A stretch of 64,000 bases of DNA from Aestuariicoccus sp032586235 (lineage in GTDB: Bacteria > Pseudomonadota > Alphaproteobacteria > Rhodobacterales > Rhodobacteraceae): contig NZ_JAWHTD010000020.1 of NCBI RefSeq assembly GCF_032586235.1, positions 6,892-70,891 of the forward strand, read 5' to 3'. The notes under the pieces are model-generated. The model was not told where the DNA came from. It ran no database searches and saw only the letters and a program-made list of their open reading frames with translations. Position numbers and translations under genes: made by a program. Each line of letters begins with the position of its first letter. The first letter of the stretch is position 1. Shown here piece after piece: positions 59,337 through 64,000 of this stretch.

Positions 59337-61496
59337 ATGCAGCCACCCCCCCTGCCCCTGACCCGCGATCTGGTTCTGATCGGAGGCGGACATACCCATG
59401 CGCTGGTGCTGCGCAAATGGGGCATGGACCCGCTGCCGGGTGTGCGGGTGACGCTGATCAACCCGGGGCCGACCGCGCCGTATTCGGGGATGCTGCCCGG
59501 CCATGTCGCGGGCCATTACGACCGCGATGCGCTGGACATCGACCTGGTGCGTCTGGCGCGGTTCGCCGGGGCGCGGCTGATCCTCGGCGCGGCGGCGGGG
59601 ATCGACCGCGCCAACCGGCTGATCCATGTGCCGGGGCGGCCGCCGGTCGGCTATGACGTGGGCTCGATCGACATCGGCATCACCTCGGACATGCCGGCGC
59701 TGCCGGGCTTTGCCGACCACGCGGTGCCCGCCAAGCCGCTTGGCCCCTTCGCCGCGCGGTGGGGCGACTACCTTTCCGGCGCGGGCCCGGCCTCGGTCGC
59801 GGTGATCGGCGGCGGCGTGGCGGGGGCGGAGCTCTCCATGGCCATGGCCCACGCGCTGGCCGGCGCCGGGCGGCCCGCGCAGGTCCACCTGATCGACGCG
59901 CAACAGGTGCTCGGCACCCTGCGTGCCCCGGCCCGCCTGCGTCTGCTGGACGCGCTGATGGCACAGAACGTGACCCTGCACGAACAGGCCGAAATCACCG
60001 GCATCAGTGCCGCAGGCGTGACGCTTGCGAATGGCCGCCTGATCGAGGCCCGCTTCGTCACCGGTGCCGCCGGGGCGCGGCCCTACGAGTGGCTGTCGCA
60101 GACCGGTCTGGCGTTGCATCAGGGTTTCGTCACCGTCGACAACCGCCTGCGCAGCAGCGATCCGAACATCTTCGCCGTGGGCGACTGCGCGCATCTGTCG
60201 TTCGACCCGCGCCCCAAGGCCGGGGTCTATGCCGTGCGTCAGGCCCCGGTGCTTTACGACAACCTGCGCGGAACGCTGGCGGGCACCGGCCTCCGCCCCT
60301 ACCGCCCGCAGCGCGACTATCTCAAGCTGATCTCGCTGGGCGGCAAGGCAGCCCTTGGCGACCGCTTCGGACTGGCGTTTTCGGGCCCCTGGGTCTGGCG
60401 CTGGAAAGACCGCATCGACCAGCGCTTCATGGACCGCTTCCGCGACCTGCCACACATGACGCCGCCCGCCCTGCCCTGGCCCCGCGCCCATGGCCTGCGC
60501 GAGGCTATGGGCCCCAAGCCGATGTGCGGCGGCTGCGGTTCCAAGGTCGGGCGCGGCACGCTGAATGCGGTGCTGCATCGGACGACGCCCCATGGCCGCT
60601 CCGACATCACCCCCCTGCCCGGCGACGACGCGGCGCTCTTGCAGACCGGCGGGGCGCGGCAAGTGATCAGCACCGATCACCTGCGCGCCCTGACCGACGA
60701 CCCGGTCGTCATGACCCGCATCGCCGCCCAGCACGCGCTCAACGACATCTGGGCGATGGGGGCAAACCCGCAGGCCGCCACCGCCACGCTGATCCTGCCG
60801 CGCCTGTCGGACGCGCTGACCCGGCGCACGATGGACGAGATCATGACGACCGCGTCCGAGGCGATGGCCGAGGCCGGGGCCGCAATCGTCGGCGGGCATT
60901 CGTCGGTCGGGTCCGAACTGACCATCGGCTTCACCATCACCGGCCTGCTGGACGCGCCGCCGATCACGCTGGCCGGGGCGCGGCCCGGCGACAAGCTGAT
61001 CCTCACCCGCCCCGTGGGGACCGGCGTCATCATGGCCGCCGAGATGACGGGTGCTGCGCCCGGCGACTGGGTCGCCGGAGCGCTGGCGCAGATGTGCCGG
61101 TCGAACCGGACCGCCGCGGGGCTCTTGCGCCACGCCAGCGCAATGACCGATGTGACGGGCTTCGGGCTGGCCGGGCATTTGCAGGGGATGTGCGAGGCGT
61201 CACGCGTCGGCGCGCTCTTGCGGCCCGAGACCGTGCCGCTGCTGCCGGGCGCGCTGAGGCTGGCAGAGCGCGGGATCCGCTCGTCGCTCTTCCCGCAGAA
61301 CCGCGCCGCCCTGCCCGGCTGGCTCGATACCGCGCTTTGCGATCTCATGCTGGATCCCCAGACCTCGGGCGGGTTGCTGGCCGCCGTCGCGCCCGACCGT
61401 GCCGATGCGACCCTCGCAGCCCTGCGCGACGCGGGCGAGCCCGCCGCCATCGTCGGAGAAATCACCGCGAACGCGGGTCAGATCGCGCTCGACTGA
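59337..61496 (+). CDS. selD: Selenide, water dikinase (SelD) fused to an N-terminal NDH-2-like flavoprotein
   Basis: 719 residues. The first ~370 are an FAD/NAD(P) oxidoreductase: LVLIGGGHTHALVLRKWGM, YSGMLPGHVAGHY, a second Rossmann VAVIGGGVAGAELSMAMAHAL, and IFAVGDCAHL. The remaining ~345 are SelD: GGCGSKVGRGTLNAVL (catalytic Cys and Lys), LPGDDAALL, HALNDIWAMGANPQAATATLILP, IVGGHSSVGSELTIGFTITG, DVTGFGLAGHL, DPQTSGGLLAAV. It makes selenophosphate; the flavodomain may supply reduced selenium (inference). AAGGAG precedes the ATG. Convergent with mnmH, 19 bp overlap. Confidence 0.95.
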   Translation: MQPPPLPLTRDLVLIGGGHTHALVLRKWGMDPLPGVRVTLINPGPTAPYSGMLPGHVAGHYDRDALDIDLVRLARFAGARLILGAAAGIDRANRLIHVPGRPPVGYDVGSIDIGITSDMPALPGFADHAVPAKPLGPFAARWGDYLSGAGPASVAVIGGGVAGAELSMAMAHALAGAGRPAQVHLIDAQQVLGTLRAPARLRLLDALMAQNVTLHEQAEITGISAAGVTLANGRLIEARFVTGAAGARPYEWLSQTGLALHQGFVTVDNRLRSSDPNIFAVGDCAHLSFDPRPKAGVYAVRQAPVLYDNLRGTLAGTGLRPYRPQRDYLKLISLGGKAALGDRFGLAFSGPWVWRWKDRIDQRFMDRFRDLPHMTPPALPWPRAHGLREAMGPKPMCGGCGSKVGRGTLNAVLHRTTPHGRSDITPLPGDDAALLQTGGARQVISTDHLRALTDDPVVMTRIAAQHALNDIWAMGANPQAATATLILPRLSDALTRRTMDEIMTTASEAMAEAGAAIVGGHSSVGSELTIGFTITGLLDAPPITLAGARPGDKLILTRPVGTGVIMAAEMTGAAPGDWVAGALAQMCRSNRTAAGLLRHASAMTDVTGFGLAGHLQGMCEASRVGALLRPETVPLLPGALRLAERGIRSSLFPQNRAALPGWLDTALCDLMLDPQTSGGLLAAVAPDRADATLAALRDAGEPAAIVGEITANAGQIALD

Positions 61497-62536
61497 ACCA
61501 CCCGGGCCAGGCGCAGCGCCAGATCGTCTAGCGCCTGCGGCGTCAGATCCGGCGTCTCGACCCGGGCCAGAACCTTCGGCGCCAGCGCCTTCATCGACTT
61601 GTCATAGGCCGGATCGTAATGATCCGCCGCCAGCGAGCGCGTCAGCGCCAACCGGTCGCCCGCCGCCAGAAACCCCGCCCATTCATCGATCAGCGCATGG
61701 CCACGGTGCCGCCTGAGCGGCTGCAACTTGTCCAGCAGACCCGGCGCATCCGAAAGGATGTCGTCATAAGCCCGGTCGAGATAGACCGCCCGCGCCTCGA
61801 GCGGCGCACGGACCTCGATCCAGGGGGCGTCCTTCATCGCCTGCCAGAGGCTGGGCGGCAGCACACAGTGCCCGATCTTGCTCGATTCCGCCTCGACGAC
61901 CACGGGCCGCGCCGGATCGAGCCGGCTGAGCGCCAAGCTCAGCCCGGTCTCGAAACCCTTCTGGCTGGGTTGCCCCCCGTCCATGGCCCCCAAAAGGGAT
62001 CCGCGATGCCGGGCCAGCCCCTCCAGATCGATCACCTGAATGCCAAGGCCCTGCAGCCGGTGCAAAAGCTCGGTCTTGCCGGTGCCGGTATAGCCGCCAA
62101 GCTGGATGAACCGGAACGGCAGCGGATCGTCGTAAAGCTGCGCCACGACCAGGCGGCGATAAGTGCGATAGCCCCCCGCGACCACCTCGGCCCGCCAGCC
62201 GATCTCGCGCAGTATCCAGGCAAAAGACCCCGACCGCTGCCCGCCGCGCCAGCAATAGACCAGCGGCCGCCAGCCGCCCTCGTGCCCCGCCAGAGGCCCC
62301 TCGACATGCGCCGCGGCATTGCGAAACACCAGCGCCGCCCCCAGCTTGCGCGCCAGAAACGGGCTCTGCTGCTTGTAGATCGTACCGACCCGCGCGCGTT
62401 CCTCGTCGTCGAGAACCGGAAGATTGATCGCGCCGGGCACGTGATCCTCGGCATATTCGGCCGGGCTGCGCACATCGATCACGTCATCGAAACCGTGATC
62501 CAGAAGGGCCGTCAATGTTGCGGGGTCAAGCGCCAT
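61478..62536 (-). CDS. mnmH: tRNA 2-selenouridine synthase (MnmH/SelU)
   Basis: 352 residues. N-terminal rhodanese domain (DVIDVRSPAEYAEDHVPGAINLPVL; catalytic Cys in LVYCWRGGQRSGSFAWIL) and a P-loop domain (LGGYTGTGKTELLHRL). It replaces the sulfur of 2-thiouridine at the tRNA wobble base with selenium, using the selenophosphate made by SelD encoded tail-to-tail. This pairing without seen selA/selB suggests selenium is used here at least for tRNA modification. Confidence 0.95.
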   Translation of the reverse strand: MALDPATLTALLDHGFDDVIDVRSPAEYAEDHVPGAINLPVLDDEERARVGTIYKQQSPFLARKLGAALVFRNAAAHVEGPLAGHEGGWRPLVYCWRGGQRSGSFAWILREIGWRAEVVAGGYRTYRRLVVAQLYDDPLPFRFIQLGGYTGTGKTELLHRLQGLGIQVIDLEGLARHRGSLLGAMDGGQPSQKGFETGLSLALSRLDPARPVVVEAESSKIGHCVLPPSLWQAMKDAPWIEVRAPLEARAVYLDRAYDDILSDAPGLLDKLQPLRRHRGHALIDEWAGFLAAGDRLALTRSLAADHYDPAYDKSMKALAPKVLARVETPDLTPQALDDLALRLARVVQSSAI

Positions 62537-62683
62537 TCAGGTGATGTAAGTGCGCGTCGGCGCGAAGAAAAGCGAAAACGCAAAGACCCGCGCCCGACCG
62601 CCGCCGGCTGTCGAAAAAACCCTCTGGACACCGGTCACGACAAGAGCTAGACCGCCCGCACCCGAACGCAAGCGTTCACCCGT

Positions 62684-62758
62684 GCCCGGGTAGCTCAGGG
62701 GTAGAGCAGTGGATTGAAAATCCTCGTGTCGGTGGTTCGATTCCGCCCCCGGGCACCA
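62684..62758 (+). tRNA. tRNA-Phe (GAA)
   Basis: 75-nt cloverleaf with acceptor GCCCGGG/CCCGGGC, D-arm GCTC/GAGC, T-arm GGTGG-TTCGATT-CCGCC, and encoded ACCA end. The anticodon loop TTGAAAA gives GAA at 62716-62718. The anticodon stem GTGGA/TCCTC has a T-T mismatch at 28:42. An integrase gene begins its 3' end 42 bp away and points toward it, so the 3' part is the likely attachment site. Confidence 0.95.
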
Positions 62759-62799
62759 TTCAAACGCTTGATATTGCCATACTTTCATTCTTAGGCCTT

Positions 62800-63891
62800 T
62801 CAAGGTTTGACAGTTTTCTTAAAGGGTTTGACACCTTTTGATCGACGTTCGTTCTCCTTTTCCAGCGTTTCCATCGTGATCCGGTTGCGGTCGGCAAGGT
62901 TGGCGGACCGGGAATAGTGGCGGGCCATCGAAGGGGTTTTCTGCCCCAGCAGGTCCGCAATCTGGCGCTCCTCAAGCCCCGCCTCGCGCAGCGTCGTGGC
63001 CACCGTATGCCGCAGCCCCTTGAGCGTCAGACCGGGTTGAACCGCATCCTCAGCTTCCAGCTTTTTCTTGAAGCGCTGCCAAACGGTCGAAAAGCCGTTG
63101 TAGGTCCAAGGCTTACCCCTGGTCGAGGCAAGGATCGTCACCGCGTCGTGAGCCGGTGCGGCGTCCAGAGCGGCTTGCAGTGACGGGCCTATGGGAATGG
63201 CGAACTTATGCCCCGTCTTGCCCCGAACGCCCCAGATTGTGTTTCCGTCGATCTGGCGGCGGGTCAGCTTGAGCGCGTCGGACGGATCAAGGCCGGTGTT
63301 CATAATAAGCGCCACCGCCACCCGAACGTGTGGCGCGGCCCGATCCAACACTACGGCTCGTTCTTCGACCGTCCAGGGGCGGTTAGCATAGGGCCGATCT
63401 TTCGGGCGTGGCTTGGGAATGACGCCCGCCGCATAGTCCTGGTCGATAAGCCCGCGCGGAATGGCATAGCGAAAAACTTGGCTCAGGAAGGTGCGGACCA
63501 TGTTTGCCCGCCGCCAGCCGATCTTGCCCGTCGCCTTGTCATGGATGCCCGACACAAGGGGCGTCGTGATCGCGGAAACGGGCGTGTCGCGGATCGGGTG
63601 CAGGAAGTCAGCGCATTTGCGATAGTCGCGCTTGGTCGCGTCCGCCAGATTGCCAAAGTGCTCCGTCTGGAAATAAGCATTGACCAGCCCGCCAAGTGTT
63701 CCCGGCTTAGGGTCTTGCGCCTTCCTCGCCTCGGAAATGGCTGCAATACGGGCACATTCCGCGAAGAACTCCGCCGATCCCAGCGGGCTTTTTTCCAGGT
63801 CGATCTTGTGACCCGTCGCGCGATGATAGCAGCGCGGTTTCCCGTGCCGGTCATCAAAAATTTTGAAGCCCTTTATCCTGATCCGCGTCAT
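62800..63891 (-). CDS. Tyrosine recombinase/phage-type integrase
   Basis: 363 residues from ATG 63891 (MTRIRIKGFKIFDD; an ATG ten codons upstream is also open and neither has a clear ribosome site). SAM-like N-terminal domain (GNLADATKRDYRKCADFLHPI), then the catalytic domain: the usual first Arg position reads NTGLDPSDALKL (Asp202 instead of Arg), Lys region GVRGKTGHKFAIPIG, box II LKGLRHTVATTL, and the nucleophile Tyr in MARHYSRSA. Size and layout fit island integrases. Probably integrates at the adjacent tRNA-Phe. Activity is uncertain because of the Arg substitution. Confidence 0.93.
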   Translation of the reverse strand: MTRIRIKGFKIFDDRHGKPRCYHRATGHKIDLEKSPLGSAEFFAECARIAAISEARKAQDPKPGTLGGLVNAYFQTEHFGNLADATKRDYRKCADFLHPIRDTPVSAITTPLVSGIHDKATGKIGWRRANMVRTFLSQVFRYAIPRGLIDQDYAAGVIPKPRPKDRPYANRPWTVEERAVVLDRAAPHVRVAVALIMNTGLDPSDALKLTRRQIDGNTIWGVRGKTGHKFAIPIGPSLQAALDAAPAHDAVTILASTRGKPWTYNGFSTVWQRFKKKLEAEDAVQPGLTLKGLRHTVATTLREAGLEERQIADLLGQKTPSMARHYSRSANLADRNRITMETLEKENERRSKGVKPFKKTVKP

Positions 63892-63950
63892 TACAACTTG
63901 CCAAGGATGGCGGAAGGGCATGGTTCACCGCGCGAAAACAGAGCGGTGAT

Positions 63951-64000
63951 ATGTCTGATCTCTTCTGGCTGAGTGATGCGCAGATGGCGCGTCTGGAGCC
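63951..64000 (+). CDS. IS5-family transposase, N-terminus (runs off window)
   Basis: ATG at 63951 opens MSDLFWLSDAQMARLEP, which is the familiar N-terminus of IS5 (IS427-group) transposases common in Rhodobacteraceae. Only 16 residues are visible. GAGCGG lies upstream. The insertion-sequence terminal repeat must lie within the ~50 bp between this ATG and the integrase start, but its end could not be fixed. Confidence 0.75.
   Translation, partial: MSDLFWLSDAQMARLE

Larger units (their letters stand above)
62759..64000. mobile_element. Left edge of a tRNA-Phe-associated genomic island (continues past window)
   Basis: An integrase lies immediately beside tRNA-Phe, oriented toward it, followed by the start of an IS5-like transposase. 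This is the standard arrangement of islands integrated in the 3' end of a tRNA gene. The distal att repeat is outside the window, so the boundary is set here at the base after the tRNA CCA. Confidence 0.7.

Overview
The window reads as chromosomal DNA of a marine alphaproteobacterium of the Rhodobacteraceae (Roseobacter group). This rests on very high GC with strong third-position GC bias and on gene content typical of that family: TRAP and Tct carboxylate transporters, an FrcBCA-type sugar importer, an ScfR-type acyl-CoA regulator, an alphaproteobacterial CheS/CheY1/CheY2 chemotaxis operon, a SAM-II riboswitch on metZ, and an AruI-like TPP enzyme. Genus and species cannot be fixed from sequence alone.

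Layout. 1-6.3 kb (minus): the start of a TPP decarboxylase, trkH, folE2, and metZ behind a SAM-II riboswitch and intrinsic terminator. 5.3-14.7 kb: an alpha/beta hydrolase and YfcG-like GST pair, a UvrD/PcrA helicase, an FMN hydroxyacid oxidase, a small unknown protein with a D...DxK pattern, and pyruvate carboxylase. 14.8-20.3 kb (minus): a DUF2937 membrane protein, proS, a BadF-type kinase, and the carboxynorspermidine pair nspC/casdh. 20.4-27.8 kb: a hemerythrin-like protein, then a pentose/ketose module (D-lyxose isomerase, ROK repressor, frcBCA, xylulokinase). 27.9-35.2 kb: tctCBA, an AAE3-type CoA ligase and a PanE-like reductase, divergent from the ScfR regulator. 35.3-41.8 kb: a nine-gene chemotaxis operon. 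42-45.9 kb: a TRAP transporter whose DctQ carries an extra TM2/coiled-coil N-terminus. 46-53.3 kb: ggt, a hydroxyacid dehydrogenase, SH3, Hint and LpxR-like proteins, and a lone trpB. 53.5-55.1 kb: two exported proteins with Asp/His-rich tails followed by a membrane-anchored LuxR protein. 55.1-59.1 kb (minus): the four-gene Anbu cluster. 59.3-62.5 kb: a flavoprotein-SelD fusion convergent with mnmH. 62.7-64.0 kb: tRNA-Phe, an integrase pointing at it, and the start of an IS5-like transposase, which is the edge of a genomic island continuing past the window.

The observations most worth a second look are: the acidic-tail/membrane-LuxR cluster; a CheT/CheZ-like candidate in the che operon; a CheB with no phospho-acceptor aspartate; the TM2-DctQ fusion; an integrase lacking the usual first catalytic arginine; and a tandem double-hairpin intergenic element whose two copies show compensatory stem changes. 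Database searches and structure predictions were not possible here, so family calls rest on motifs read in the translations.
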